From contig CAKURR010000003.1 in the NCBI GenBank assembly GCA_934675735.1, forward strand, positions 62,001 through 126,000: a stretch of 64,000 nt of DNA. The letters are read 5' to 3'. Position 1 is the stretch's first letter. Every line of letters starts with the position of its first letter. The stretch comes from an uncultured Clostridia bacterium (lineage in GTDB: Bacteria > Bacillota > Clostridia > Christensenellales > Aristaeellaceae). This document shows positions 33,971 to 42,963 of the stretch, in pieces. Below the pieces are notes generated by a model. That model had not been told where the DNA came from, searched no databases, and worked only from the letters and a program-made list of their open reading frames with translations. Position numbers and translations under genes: made by a program.

Positions 33971-34009
33971 GAGTCAGGTAACGCTTCGTTCCCTGACTCT
34001 CGTTTTTTG
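33971..34009 (+). terminator. Terminator-like hairpin
   Basis: GAGTCAGG / CCTGACTC followed by TCGTTTTTT. It lies 50 bases beyond the small RNA 2 terminator and may act as a second stop. Confidence 0.7.
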
Positions 34010-34039
34010 TGCTGCGCAATGGAGGACGTTGGGCTGCGA

Positions 34040-34085
34040 GTCCAGGAAACTCGCATAGTCGCACAAGTGCTCCTTGCGATTTCCA
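34040..34085 (-). repeat. Inverted copy of the repeat nested at 29347
   Basis: Read on the minus strand it contains GGAAATCGCAAGGAGC and CTATGCGAGTTTCC separated by about 10 variable bases, as at 29347-29390. Confidence 0.65.
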
Positions 34086-34325
34086 GTTTTTTTTCACGCT
34101 GTTTTCCCACACCGTGGGTGCATGAAAAAACTCCAAACCTGCCTGAGGGCCGATTGATATTCCGCTGAATCCCGCACCGCGGGCGCGGAATACCAATCCC
34201 CATCAGACTCTCATCTTCGCTTCGCGCTTAGAACTCGATTTCATATAATTTGGAAAAGCCCGCTGGTCAACCCATCACGAATATGCTATACTATAAAATA
34301 AGTTTTATACTGATTTTCACACGGA

Positions 34326-34335
34326 TTTTACGTCA
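34326..34335 (+). promoter_or_regulatory. TTTTACGTCA motif upstream of ppk
   Basis: Exact copy of the 10-base word found before three other genes in the window. Confidence 0.3.
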
Positions 34336-34379
34336 AACGGGTATCATAAGCCTACTACGGAAAAACGGGAGGAACCACC

Positions 34380-36449
34380 ATGAATGACGTTTTTATGAAC
34401 CGCGAGCTTTCGTGGCTCAAATTCAACGAGCGCGTGCTCGAAGAGGCGGAGGACGAAAACACCCCGCTTTGCGAACGGCTCTCCTTTGCATCCATCTATC
34501 AGAGCAACCTCGATGAATTTTTCATGGTGCGTGTCGGCTCGCTGGTGGACCAGGACGACGTTTCGCCCAAGATGCGCGAAAACAAGACGCACATGACCGC
34601 GCGGGAGCAGATTGACGCGGTCATCGCCCGCGTGCACGAGCTGAACGGGCGGCGCGACGCGGTTTACGCCCGCCTGATGGAGAAGCTGGAGGAGCAGGGC
34701 GTTCGGCTGGTCGATTTTCGCAAAATCGGCCGTCAGGAGAGCGAGCGGCTCGAGCGCTACTTCGATTCGGAAATCGCGCCGCTGATTTCGCCCTCCATCG
34801 TGGGCCGCCGCCAGCCGTTCCCGTTCCTGCGCAACAAGGATATCTACGCCGTGGTCGTGCTGGAGGGGAAGAAGGGCAAGTACAAGCTGGGCATCATCCC
34901 GTGCAGCGCGGGCGTTTTCCCGCGGCTCATCGAGGTATCGGCCAGCGAAAAGACGTACATGCTGGCCGAAGAGCTGATTCTGCACTTCATCCCCAAGGTA
35001 TTCGACGGATACGCCGTCAAGGCCAAGAGCCTGATTCGCGTGACGCGCAACGCCGACATCGACGCGGACGCGCTGTATGACGACGACCTGGATTACCGCG
35101 AGTTCATGGTGCAGCTCATCAAGCGCCGCAAGCGTCTGGCGCCCGTGCGGCTGGAGCTTTCCCGCGAGCTGGACGGCATCATCATCGACACGCTGTGCCA
35201 ATATATGGATGTGCCGCGCGAATACGTGTTCCAGAGCGCCACGCCGCTGGATTTGTCCTTCCTGTTCGGCATTCAGGATTTTCTGCGCCAGCGCAGCGAG
35301 CTGTTTTATCAGAAGCGGATTCCGCAGAAATCGCCGTCATTCGTTTCGGGCAGGCCGATTCTGGCGCAGATTCGCGAGAAGGACAGGCTGCTTTCCTATC
35401 CATATGAGAGCATGCGCCCGTTTTTGGAGATGCTGACGGAGGCCGCCAACGACGACAGCGTGGTTTCCATTAAAATGACGCTCTACCGCGTCGCCAAGCA
35501 GAGCAAGGTGGTCGAAGCGCTGTGCGAAGCGGCGGAAAACGGCAAGGACGTGCTCGTGCTGGTCGAGCTGAAAGCGCGCTTTGACGAGGAAAACAACATC
35601 GAGTGGAGCCGCCGATTGGAAGAGGCGGGCTGCAATGTCATCTACGGGCTGGACGGCTACAAGGTGCATTCCAAGCTCTGCCTGATTACGCGGATGGAGG
35701 AGACGGGCGTCGCCTATTACACCCAAATCGGCACGGGCAACTACAACGAAAAGACCGCGCGCCTGTACACCGACCTGTGCCTGATGACCGCCGACCGCGA
35801 CATCGGCGAGGAAGCCAACGCCGTGTTCAACGCGCTGGCCAAGGGCGAAACCGTCCACGAGACGCGCCGCCTGCTCGTCGCGCCGCACTGCCTGCAAAAC
35901 AAGGTGCTGGCGATGATGGATGACGAAATCCGCCGCGCGCGGGCGGGGGAGGAAGCCTACATCGGCGTGAAAATCAATTCGCTGACGGATAAGGCGATTA
36001 TCGACAAGCTGATTGAAGCCTCCTGCGCGGGGGTGAAGATTGACCTCGTCGTGCGCGGCATCTGCTGCCTGATTGCGGGCGTGCCGGAGGCGACGGAGAA
36101 CATCCGCGTCGTCAGCATCGTCGGGCGATTCCTCGAACATTCGCGCATCTACATCTTCGGCCGCGGGGAGCGCGCGAAGGTCTATATCGCTTCCGCCGAT
36201 TTCATGACGCGCAACACGCTGCGCCGCGTGGAGGTCGCCTCGCCCGTGCTGGACGCCGATATCCGCGCGCGGATTCTGGCGATGTTTGACACGATGCTCC
36301 GCGACAACGTGCAGGCGCGCGAGATGGACGCGCAGGGGCAGTATCACCGCCTCACGCCGGAGGGCGGCGAGCCGCTCAGCAGCCAGGAGTATTTCTTCAA
36401 GCAGGCGTATGACGCGGTGAACCGCGCCGAGACGATTCAGGCGCGGTAA
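34380..36449 (+). CDS. ppk1: Polyphosphate kinase 1
   Basis: A 689-residue protein of the usual length. The N-domain begins MNRELSWLKFNERVLEEA, a PPK1 signature. The two phospholipase-D-like halves carry the autophosphorylated His in GYKVHSKLCLITR and the second His in FLEHSRIYIFGRG. It polymerises ATP gamma-phosphate into polyphosphate reversibly. GGGAGG before ATG 34380. No ppx lies next to it; the pst-phoU genes are 25 kb away in this window. Confidence 0.97.
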   Translation: MNDVFMNRELSWLKFNERVLEEAEDENTPLCERLSFASIYQSNLDEFFMVRVGSLVDQDDVSPKMRENKTHMTAREQIDAVIARVHELNGRRDAVYARLMEKLEEQGVRLVDFRKIGRQESERLERYFDSEIAPLISPSIVGRRQPFPFLRNKDIYAVVVLEGKKGKYKLGIIPCSAGVFPRLIEVSASEKTYMLAEELILHFIPKVFDGYAVKAKSLIRVTRNADIDADALYDDDLDYREFMVQLIKRRKRLAPVRLELSRELDGIIIDTLCQYMDVPREYVFQSATPLDLSFLFGIQDFLRQRSELFYQKRIPQKSPSFVSGRPILAQIREKDRLLSYPYESMRPFLEMLTEAANDDSVVSIKMTLYRVAKQSKVVEALCEAAENGKDVLVLVELKARFDEENNIEWSRRLEEAGCNVIYGLDGYKVHSKLCLITRMEETGVAYYTQIGTGNYNEKTARLYTDLCLMTADRDIGEEANAVFNALAKGETVHETRRLLVAPHCLQNKVLAMMDDEIRRARAGEEAYIGVKINSLTDKAIIDKLIEASCAGVKIDLVVRGICCLIAGVPEATENIRVVSIVGRFLEHSRIYIFGRGERAKVYIASADFMTRNTLRRVEVASPVLDADIRARILAMFDTMLRDNVQAREMDAQGQYHRLTPEGGEPLSSQEYFFKQAYDAVNRAETIQAR

Positions 36450-36511
36450 ATCGCAGAAGCTTTAGAAAAAACGACAAACCAAACCGTTTTCGGGCGCTTT
36501 CGTTCAAAAAT

Positions 36512-36565
36512 TCTGACAGGAATCTCAGGTTCCTGTCGGGGTTTGGGGCAGCGCCCCAAAAACGT
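36512..36565 (+). repeat. Intergenic palindromic repeat unit
   Basis: GACAGGAATCTCAGGTTCCTGTC then TTTGGGGCAGCGCCCCAAA and AACGTT. It ends on the stop codon of the downstream minus-strand gene. Confidence 0.8.
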
Positions 36566-37353
36566 TACTCCGCGTAAATGATGTCGTCCCTGAGCCGATA
36601 GAGGGTCGCGCCGTATTTCTTTCGGCAGAAAGCATCGACAAACCAGTCAATCGGCTTCATCGCGTCATACTGCACGTAGGCATAGCGCACGCCGTTCACA
36701 TTCTTGCCCTTCATGTTGGAATCCGCCCAGTGCACGGAGTCCGTCTCCGCGTCGTAATCGGCGATGAAGAGCATGCTGTGCGCGCCTACGCCGTAGTAAT
36801 AGTTCGCGGCCATCTGAAAATAATCGCCGCGCTTGACCTGCTTCAAAAACGCGCGCGCGTTTTCGCGGTTTTCTTCTTTAGAGAGCGAATCGTCGTAGCG
36901 GAAGGACGCCGCCGCGTAGAACGGGTTGCCCTCGCTGGCGGGCACGTCCTGCCACTCCACGCCGTAGACGTAGGGCGCGCAGTCCGCCTTCTTCTGGTTG
37001 TTTGGAATGACCAGCGGCACGTCGGGGTATTCCGCAATGCGGAAGTCGTCGCAGTTCTCGCGGAAGAGATGCACCGTGTAGTTTTTGCAGATGTAGATGT
37101 CGCCGCTGTACTGCGCGCGCTGGGGCTGGCCGTTCGCCTTCGTATAAAGCGTCCGGGCGAGCGCAAGAATACGGTCGATAAAATCCTCACGGGCGGCGCT
37201 TGCGCCCGTCTCAGGGGCGTCAGACGTGTTCGGGAAGGACAGGGAGGCCGCGTCCTCGGCGGCGTTCATTTCATCTAAAGACAGCGCTTCGCCAAGCACC
37301 GCGCAGGGCAGCAACGCGAGGGCGAGCAGCAGAGCAAAAAGTCGTTTGCGCAT
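36565..37353 (-). CDS. Secreted protein with papain-like (NlpC/P60- or CHAP-like) Cys/His residues
   Basis: A 262-residue protein. ATG 37353 with an upstream GAGG. Signal peptide ends near LGEA. The mature part has a candidate catalytic Cys in KKADCAPYVYGVEWQ, a His in GVGAHSMLFIADYD and a polar residue in VHWADSNMKG, in the order expected of papain-like cell-wall hydrolases. The length of about 75 residues between Cys and His fits the NlpC/P60-CHAP-amidase group. No cell-wall-binding domain is visible. Family assignment is tentative; a non-enzymatic role is possible. Confidence 0.55.
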   Translation of the reverse strand: MRKRLFALLLALALLPCAVLGEALSLDEMNAAEDAASLSFPNTSDAPETGASAAREDFIDRILALARTLYTKANGQPQRAQYSGDIYICKNYTVHLFRENCDDFRIAEYPDVPLVIPNNQKKADCAPYVYGVEWQDVPASEGNPFYAAASFRYDDSLSKEENRENARAFLKQVKRGDYFQMAANYYYGVGAHSMLFIADYDAETDSVHWADSNMKGKNVNGVRYAYVQYDAMKPIDWFVDAFCRKKYGATLYRLRDDIIYAE

Positions 37354-37733
37354 GATGATTAACCTCGTTTCCAACCAAGCCTTGAACCTCTATTATACCA
37401 TGCGCGCGGGCAAAAGACAACCGAGCGCAGCCGCCGCGCGGGCGCACTTTCCGTTTGGAAACGCGACAAATGCAGGGCGAATCGGCGGGAGAAAAAACAA
37501 ATTTTCATTTTGCAGAAAAATTTTTTTGACGGCGTTTTTTGAAAAATGACACACGAAATGCACGAACCGTGTCGAAGAAATTCAATAAAAACAAACGTTT
37601 GCACACAAAAATCTGTGTGCAAAACGAGATAAAACCATAAACAACTGACCGTATATGGAGATGTTGACGAATGGAAAAGAATATGTTATCATAATGCAAG
37701 ATTCTTTCAATTTAAGGATAGGAAGTGGATTTT
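37354..37733. other. Divergent intergenic region
   Basis: A 380-base region between the secreted protein and the TetR gene. No gene seen; AT-rich towards the right with the TetR promoter at 37664-37692. Confidence 0.4.
37664..37692 (+). promoter_or_regulatory. Promoter of TetR-family gene
   Basis: TTGACG and TATCAT with 17-base spacing, 41 bases before the start codon. Confidence 0.7.
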
Positions 37734-38279
37734 ATGCCGCCTAAACAGAGAATTACCAGAGAAATGATTCTGGAAAGATCGTTCGAGATGTTCTGCCGCG
37801 AGGGAATGTCCGCGGTGAACGCCCGTTCTGTTGCCAAAGCGCTCAATTGTTCGACCCAGCCGATTTTCAGCTATTTCTCCGGCATGGACGATTTGAAGAA
37901 CGCCATCGACCAGAAGGCGCACGACGTTTTCGAGCAGACCGTCAACGAAGAAGCCCGCGAGAACGACAAGCTTGAAGGCTACTGCGACGCTTACATCCGC
38001 TTTGCGAGGGAGCAGCCGCGCCTGTTCGCACACATGTTCCTGCGTCCGGACGACGGTTCGCAGATGTTCGGCGGCATTGTCCGCGAGCCGATGGTTTCCG
38101 CCGAGGCGGACGAGAAGGGGCTGGACAGTGAGAAGGCCAAGCGCGTCTGCGAGGACGTGATGATTTATGCCCACGGTCTGGCCGCGATGCAGGCGACCGC
38201 CCGCACCGCGATGACCCAGCAGCAGATGGCCGACCGCATCCATGAACTGCACGAGACGCTGGTTGCGAAGGTCAAGTAA
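37734..38279 (+). CDS. TetR/AcrR family transcriptional regulator
   Basis: A 181-residue protein. ATG 37734 is 8 bases after AGGAAG; GTG 37725 is too close. The N-terminal helix-turn-helix is ITREMILERSFEMFCREGM followed by SVAKALNCSTQPIFSYF. The C-terminal ligand domain is of the short type (FAREQPRLFAHMFL). The two flavoprotein genes on the opposite strand to the right are possible targets, by proximity only. Confidence 0.9.
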   Translation: MPPKQRITREMILERSFEMFCREGMSAVNARSVAKALNCSTQPIFSYFSGMDDLKNAIDQKAHDVFEQTVNEEARENDKLEGYCDAYIRFAREQPRLFAHMFLRPDDGSQMFGGIVREPMVSAEADEKGLDSEKAKRVCEDVMIYAHGLAAMQATARTAMTQQQMADRIHELHETLVAKVK

Positions 38280-38291
38280 ATCAAGAAGATA

Positions 38292-38341
38292 AGAAGAGGC
38301 GCCGCGCTTCCCGATGGGGGGAGAACGGGTGCTTCTTTTTG
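38292..38341 (+). terminator. Terminator after TetR gene
   Basis: AAGAGGCGCC pairs with GGTGCTTCTT (G-U pairs included), followed by TTTT. Confidence 0.7.
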
Positions 38342-38436
38342 CGTGATGGGGAAAGTGCGTAAAAATCATCTGCGTGTGCGGGAAATTTTTTGCGGATTTC
38401 GAGATAACACAGACGGTCTTAGGACGCTTTTTGAAA

Positions 38437-38469
38437 AAGGTGTGAGCCGAATTGCTCGACTCACACCTT
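38437..38469 (-). terminator. Terminator carrying the pseudogene's stop codon
   Basis: Minus-strand perfect stem AAGGTGTGAG / CTCACACCTT with a 13-base loop, then a T-run. The frame-corrected stop TGA lies in the left arm. Confidence 0.88.
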
Positions 38470-39499
38470 CTTTTCCTTCGCCATGACGATGCCGTCGCCG
38501 GTGATGGTCGGGGCGTTGGTGGTCGGAACAGCTTCGGTCAGGTTCCCCCGGATTTCGTCGTACTCCTGACGCATTTCGACGTTCGCGCCAAAAACCGCCG
38601 CTGGCGAGAATGACGCCCTTGTTCGCGCTGACGGTGTAAGGCGTTCCGTCCGCGGTGGAGACGCCGGTCACGCCGACCACGCGGCCCGTGTCATCCGTCA
38701 CCAGGTGCTCGGCGCGGCACTCAAAGACAGTGGTCACATCGAGTTTTTCGTTCTGAATGGCGTCGTTGATCACGTTGATGAAGCCCTGACCGCTGGCGTA
38801 GGTGTCAGAAGCTTTGCAGCGCATCCAAATCGAGCCGACGATGGCAACGGTGCTCTTTTTCCACGTGAAGCCATGGTCGCTCAGCCAGTTCATGGAATCG
38901 ATGTCGCCGTAGCACATCATCTCGATCAGCTCGCTGTCGCCGAGATAATCGCCGCCATCGTAGGTCTGAATCATGTGCAGCTCGGGGGAGTCGAACAGGT
39001 AATCGTGACCGGCGGCCGGATGCTCGGCATACTGCTCCTTCACCTTGGCCTGCCAGGATGCCATGCGCTCGTCCTTCGGTTCGAGGGAGATGTAACGCTC
39101 AATCTCCTCTTTCTGGCCCTCGGTCAAAGACGCATATTGGAGATAATCCGGATGAGCCGCCTGATAGTAGCCGTCGGCCTGAGCAACGGCGTCCGCCACG
39201 GCTTCAAGGATGCCGTTGGAGGTGAAGGTCGCCGACGTGGCGACGTCCACGCCCAGAGATTGATACTTCACGATTTCTTCGGAAATCTTTTCGACAGCCG
39301 CATCGCAGACGCCGGGCGTGTCGTTGCAGGAGAGAACTTCGATGCCGGTGATTTTGTCAGCATCGAAGGTGACGGCCACTTCGATTTTGTCGAGCATGCC
39401 GGTGCCGGTTCCCGTGTACGTGCCTGTCGTGTAAGCCGGCGCAGGAACTGCGGCGGCCAGCATCATCAGACAGAGCAGCCAGATCAGTAGTTTCTTCAT
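38461..39499 (-). pseudogene. Decayed FMN/FAD fumarate reductase-like flavoprotein
   Basis: Start ATG 39499 with a signal peptide (LLIWLLCLMMLAAAVPAPA) and an FMN-binding domain (TYTGTGTGMLDKIEV to SATFTSNGILEAVADA). The next part resumes inside the FAD domain (ELHMIQTYDGGDYLGDSE), so the Rossmann GxGxxG region present in the neighbour (39653-41497) is missing. At a run of five A (38590-38594 on the plus strand) one extra base shifts the frame: without it the reading is GVILASGGFGANVEMRQEYD and then TITGDGIVMAKEKKV and a stop, where full-length proteins continue for about 200 residues. Internal deletion, frameshift and lost C-terminus together make function unlikely. Confidence 0.85.
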
Positions 39500-39600
39500 G
39501 TTTTTTCCCTCCGCGAAAAATATTGTGAAGGATATAACCTTCTCTGCCTGTTTTGTCCACCTTCTTAGTTTTTTTGTGATTTGTCAAGGCGGGGAAAACG

Positions 39601-39637
39601 AAAAAAGGGCCGTCAGGCTTTTGGCCCGACGACCCTT
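39601..39637 (-). terminator. Terminator of the complete flavoprotein gene
   Basis: Minus-strand AAAGGGTCGTCGGGC / GCCTGACGGCCCTTT with a short loop, then TTT. Confidence 0.88.
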
Positions 39638-39652
39638 TGGAGGGGGAGAAAC

Positions 39653-41497
39653 TTACTTGCTCGCCGCGGCGGCATTCGCGCCCGCGAGACGGCCGCTGGT
39701 CAGGGCAAAGCCCAGGCCGGTGCCTTCGATGTTGACATAAGCCGCGACGCTCATGCCGGAAACGTTGTTGCCGGTGGCGTACAGGCCGGAAATCGGGGTG
39801 TTGGTGCTGTCCACAACCTGGAGCAGCTCGTTGGTGTTCACGCCGCCCAGCGCGCCGAGCACGGCGTTGTAGCCCTTGGTGACGTAGAACGGGCCTTCCT
39901 CAACCGTCCAGAGGAGATCCTCGGCGGACTTGAAGAACTGGTCGTCCTTGCCGGCCTTGACGTAGCCGTTGTAGGTGTCGATGGTGTTCTGGAGATCCTC
40001 GACGGAGCAGCCGATGAACGCGGCGGCCTCTTCGATGGTGTTGGCCACGATGCCGTCGCCGGTGGCGGTCAGGGTCTCGAAGTCGCGCAGGAACGCATCC
40101 TTATCGATCGGGGCGTGGTAGATGGTGCGCTCGCCGTCCTCGCCGATGATGCCGTTCTGATCCCAGTAGTGAATCCAGGAGCCGGTGTTCTCGTAGGAAG
40201 CGTCAGCCCAGCGATCGACGGTCGCCTGATCGACGATGGTGTAGGCATAGCCGCCCTGCGCCAGCACGGCGGAAGAATACTCGACGGTATCCTTGAGCAG
40301 GTCCTCGTTCATGAAGCGCTTGCCCTGATTGTTGACCCACAGGCACGGGGTGTTCATGGTCAGCTCGGTGGCCACTTCCAGGTCGCGGCTCTTCGGGCTG
40401 ACGCCGTGGTTCATGGTCAGCAGCTCGCCCTTGGCCGCGCCGACGGCATACATCATTTCCAGACCGCTGCCGTCGCAGCCGCCCATGACGGAAACATTGT
40501 CATACGCCGTGCCGAGCGCCTCACGCATCATGGTCTCATTGCCCGCGAAGGAGCCGGTAGAGACGATGACGGCCTTGGCGTTGACGGTCAGCTGGCTGCC
40601 GTCTTCCTTGGTGCACACAGCGCCGACGACCGCGCCCGCCTCATCGGTGAGCAGCTCGGTGGCGGTGGTGTTCCAGCGGATATCCACGCCGTTCTTATCC
40701 AGATACTCCTGGAAGTGGACGAACGGCTGGGTGTTGTTCCAGCGGTGATAGATGATGGTCTCGTCAAAGTGCGCGACCTGCTGAGCGGTCTTGCTCAGGT
40801 AGACGTTGATGTCATGGTCGAGCAGGTACTGCACGGTGTTCTTCGCCTCGCCCACGAAGGTGCGGATGAGCGCGGCGTTGCCCAGCTCGTTGCTCTGCTC
40901 CATATACTTGTTGAACCAGTATTCCTCGTCGGAGCCGAGGTCGTCGCCATAGCGCTCCTGCTGAAGCGTGGTGCCGATGGCGAACATGCCCTGCGCGGCG
41001 TTGCCCATGCCGCCGAGGGTCGTGGAGGATTCCACGCCGATGACCTTCGCGCCGTTCTCCGCAGCGGAAAGCGCGGCGGTGGTGCCGGAAGCGCCCATGC
41101 CGATGACGAGCACGTCGCAGTCGGCGACTTCGTCCTCACCCTTGACGACTTCGGCCTTCTCGAAGGTCAGGCCCGCCTGCTCGAGCGCGGCGGCCGCGGC
41201 TTCGATCACGGCGTTGGAGGTCAGGGTCGCGCCGGAAACGGTATCGACATACGGCGTCTGGTTGGCGACGATCGCTTCGCAGAGCTGCGGCATGGCCGCG
41301 CCGCCCAGCGCGGGCGTCTCGCTGATGCCGGTGGCATCGGCCGCGGTAATCTTGCCATCCTCAACGGTGACATTGACCGTCACGTCGCCGCCAAAGCCCT
41401 TGGCGGAGGCGGAGTAGGTCTCGGCGCTGGCCATCGCGGCGCCAAAAATCATGGCGGAGGCGAGCACGGCGCTGAGCGCTGTCTTCATGTTCTTCAT
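39653..41497 (-). CDS. Secreted FMN-binding, FAD-dependent fumarate reductase-like protein
   Basis: A 614-residue protein. ATG 41497 is 9 bases after AGGGGTA. A signal peptide ends near AMASA. Residues 26-105 form an FMN-binding domain with the covalent-FMN motif VSGATLTSN (88-95). The FAD-binding part begins CDVLVIGMGASGTTAALSAA (about 128) and ends with LYATGNNVSGMSVAAYVNIEG. This layout occurs in extracellular flavin-linked reductases of anaerobes that pass electrons to fumarate, urocanate or other unsaturated acids. The substrate cannot be told. The neighbouring pseudogene is a degraded relative. Confidence 0.92.
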   Translation of the reverse strand: MKNMKTALSAVLASAMIFGAAMASAETYSASAKGFGGDVTVNVTVEDGKITAADATGISETPALGGAAMPQLCEAIVANQTPYVDTVSGATLTSNAVIEAAAAALEQAGLTFEKAEVVKGEDEVADCDVLVIGMGASGTTAALSAAENGAKVIGVESSTTLGGMGNAAQGMFAIGTTLQQERYGDDLGSDEEYWFNKYMEQSNELGNAALIRTFVGEAKNTVQYLLDHDINVYLSKTAQQVAHFDETIIYHRWNNTQPFVHFQEYLDKNGVDIRWNTTATELLTDEAGAVVGAVCTKEDGSQLTVNAKAVIVSTGSFAGNETMMREALGTAYDNVSVMGGCDGSGLEMMYAVGAAKGELLTMNHGVSPKSRDLEVATELTMNTPCLWVNNQGKRFMNEDLLKDTVEYSSAVLAQGGYAYTIVDQATVDRWADASYENTGSWIHYWDQNGIIGEDGERTIYHAPIDKDAFLRDFETLTATGDGIVANTIEEAAAFIGCSVEDLQNTIDTYNGYVKAGKDDQFFKSAEDLLWTVEEGPFYVTKGYNAVLGALGGVNTNELLQVVDSTNTPISGLYATGNNVSGMSVAAYVNIEGTGLGFALTSGRLAGANAAAASK

Positions 41498-41577
41498 GAA
41501 AAAATACCCCTTTTTCTTTTTTTGCGGCAGGGGCAGCCAAATAAACAAACCTGAAATCTCAAAACTAAGTATTGTGC

Positions 41578-41615
41578 CCGAAGGTTTCCAAAGGGCGATC
41601 GGAAAGCCCTTTGGT
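41578..41615. repeat. 38-base intergenic repeat, exact copy of 16700-16737
   Basis: Begins CCGAAGGTTTCC and contains AAAGGGCGATCGGAAAGCCCTTT, a palindromic arm pair. It is followed by a CGTGCCCGCAGGCACG hairpin at the end of the histidine kinase gene. Confidence 0.85.
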
Positions 41616-41637
41616 CGTGCCCGCAGGCACGAAACCT

Positions 41638-42963
41638 TTATTTCGCGGGCAGAAGCACATTGACGATAAACAGACGGTTTTCATCCGAAAGCGTCATTTC
41701 CCCGCCCAGCGCATGCACGCAGTCGCGCACGCTGCGCAGCCCGTAGCCGTGGGCGTTCGCATCCGCCTTGGTGGTGGAAAAACCGCCGCCCGAGCGGCGG
41801 CGCTCGCCGCTGAAACGGTTTTCCGTGCGGATGACGAGCAGGTTGCCGTGCAGCGTGGTGCGGAGGGTGACGGTTCTGTCCTCCCCCTCGGGCAGGGCAG
41901 AGACGGCTTCCACGGCGTTGTCGAGCAGATTGCCGTAGAGCGTGCACAAATCCGGCCCGGAGAGGGCGTTCAGCGCGTCGATGGCCTCCGGCGAGATGCA
42001 GGGGACGAGCGACGCGCCGACGCGGCTGCATTCATCCATCTTCTGCGCCAGCAGCACGTCGAGCACCTGACAGCCGGAGATTTTCTGCACGGCGACGGGC
42101 GCAAAGCGGTGCGTCAGCGAGGCGATGTAATCCGCCGCCTCCTTTGAGCCGCCCATCGCCGCGAGCGTGGCGAGGTGGTTGCGCATGTCGTGGCTGAGCT
42201 TGTTGATGTTGTCGATTTGCTGTTGGTGCTGGGCCATCTGGGCTTCCAGCCGCTCGAGGGTCATGTGGTCGTGCTCGGCCTGCCGCTCGCGGTCGATGCC
42301 CGCCACCAGCCGATTGGAGAGCAGCGAAACCGCCATCGCCAGCAAGCAGACCAGAAAGCACAGCGCGCTCAGCGCGCCCGAATAGCTCACGTCGCCGACC
42401 ATGAACGAGCGGTATTGCAGGCTCTTGACATATAAATAAGGAACGGCGGGCACGAAAATCAGCGCGGCCATCGTGCGGTTCATCCGCCTGTCGTGCACCG
42501 TGCAGGCCGTTTGGCGAAACGCCAGACAGCACAGCGTTTGCAGCGCCATCAGCGGCAGGGTGAGCATAAACTGGTCCAGCGCGCTGTTTTCCGTGCGGAA
42601 CGCCTTGAGAAACGGCAGCATATCCCACAGGAGGGATTTGCACATATCCAGCGACAGGTGAAACACCAGCGAGCTGTTGAGCAGCTGCATCACCGGCAGG
42701 GCATACAGCGCGCCGCCCACCAGCGTGACGGCGGCGAAATGGAGCAGAATGTTGAGCACCATGCCGGATTGGCTCTGCCCGACGCGCAGCGCGGCGAACG
42801 CAAACGCCATGGCCACCCCGAAGAGCGCGCGCAGCGCACGGCGGGGCGGCGTGTCGCAGCGGCGGGCGAGCCCCTGCCGCGCATACGGATATAAAAAGAG
42901 CAGCAGCGTCGCCAGTTCCAGCGCGCCGTAGAGCAGCGCCACGGCCCAAACGGACAGATTCAT
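41638..42963 (-). CDS. GHKL-type (AgrC-like) sensor histidine kinase
   Basis: A 441-residue protein. Six or seven TM helices fill the first 220 residues, then a coiled region with the phosphoacceptor His in INKLSHDMRNHLATLAAM and an HATPase with the N box in CTLYGNLLDNAVEAV and HGYGLRSVRDCV. Its ATG overlaps the stop of the regulator gene (ATGA). It would sense a signal in the membrane, such as a peptide, and phosphorylate the LytTR regulator. No agrB/agrD-like peptide gene is next to it. Confidence 0.92.
   Translation of the reverse strand: MNLSVWAVALLYGALELATLLLFLYPYARQGLARRCDTPPRRALRALFGVAMAFAFAALRVGQSQSGMVLNILLHFAAVTLVGGALYALPVMQLLNSSLVFHLSLDMCKSLLWDMLPFLKAFRTENSALDQFMLTLPLMALQTLCCLAFRQTACTVHDRRMNRTMAALIFVPAVPYLYVKSLQYRSFMVGDVSYSGALSALCFLVCLLAMAVSLLSNRLVAGIDRERQAEHDHMTLERLEAQMAQHQQQIDNINKLSHDMRNHLATLAAMGGSKEAADYIASLTHRFAPVAVQKISGCQVLDVLLAQKMDECSRVGASLVPCISPEAIDALNALSGPDLCTLYGNLLDNAVEAVSALPEGEDRTVTLRTTLHGNLLVIRTENRFSGERRRSGGGFSTTKADANAHGYGLRSVRDCVHALGGEMTLSDENRLFIVNVLLPAK

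Larger units (their letters stand above)
33923..34379. other. Intergenic region before ppk
   Basis: A 457-base region without a credible gene. It contains a second terminator-like hairpin (33971-34009), an inverted copy of the repeat found at 29347 (about 34040-34085), a CCGCACCGCGGGCGCGG palindrome near 34170, and the word TTTTACGTCA at 34326-34335, 45 bases before the ppk start. A TATACT at 34287-34292 may be the ppk -10 box. Confidence 0.5.

Noticed and set aside
33901..34203. Minus-strand frames of about 100 codons before ppk
   Set aside because: They run through the terminator hairpin and the dispersed repeat, without an RBS.
39581..41554. 657-residue plus-strand frame opposite the flavoprotein
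   Set aside because: Shadow of the signal-peptide-bearing flavoprotein; biased composition.
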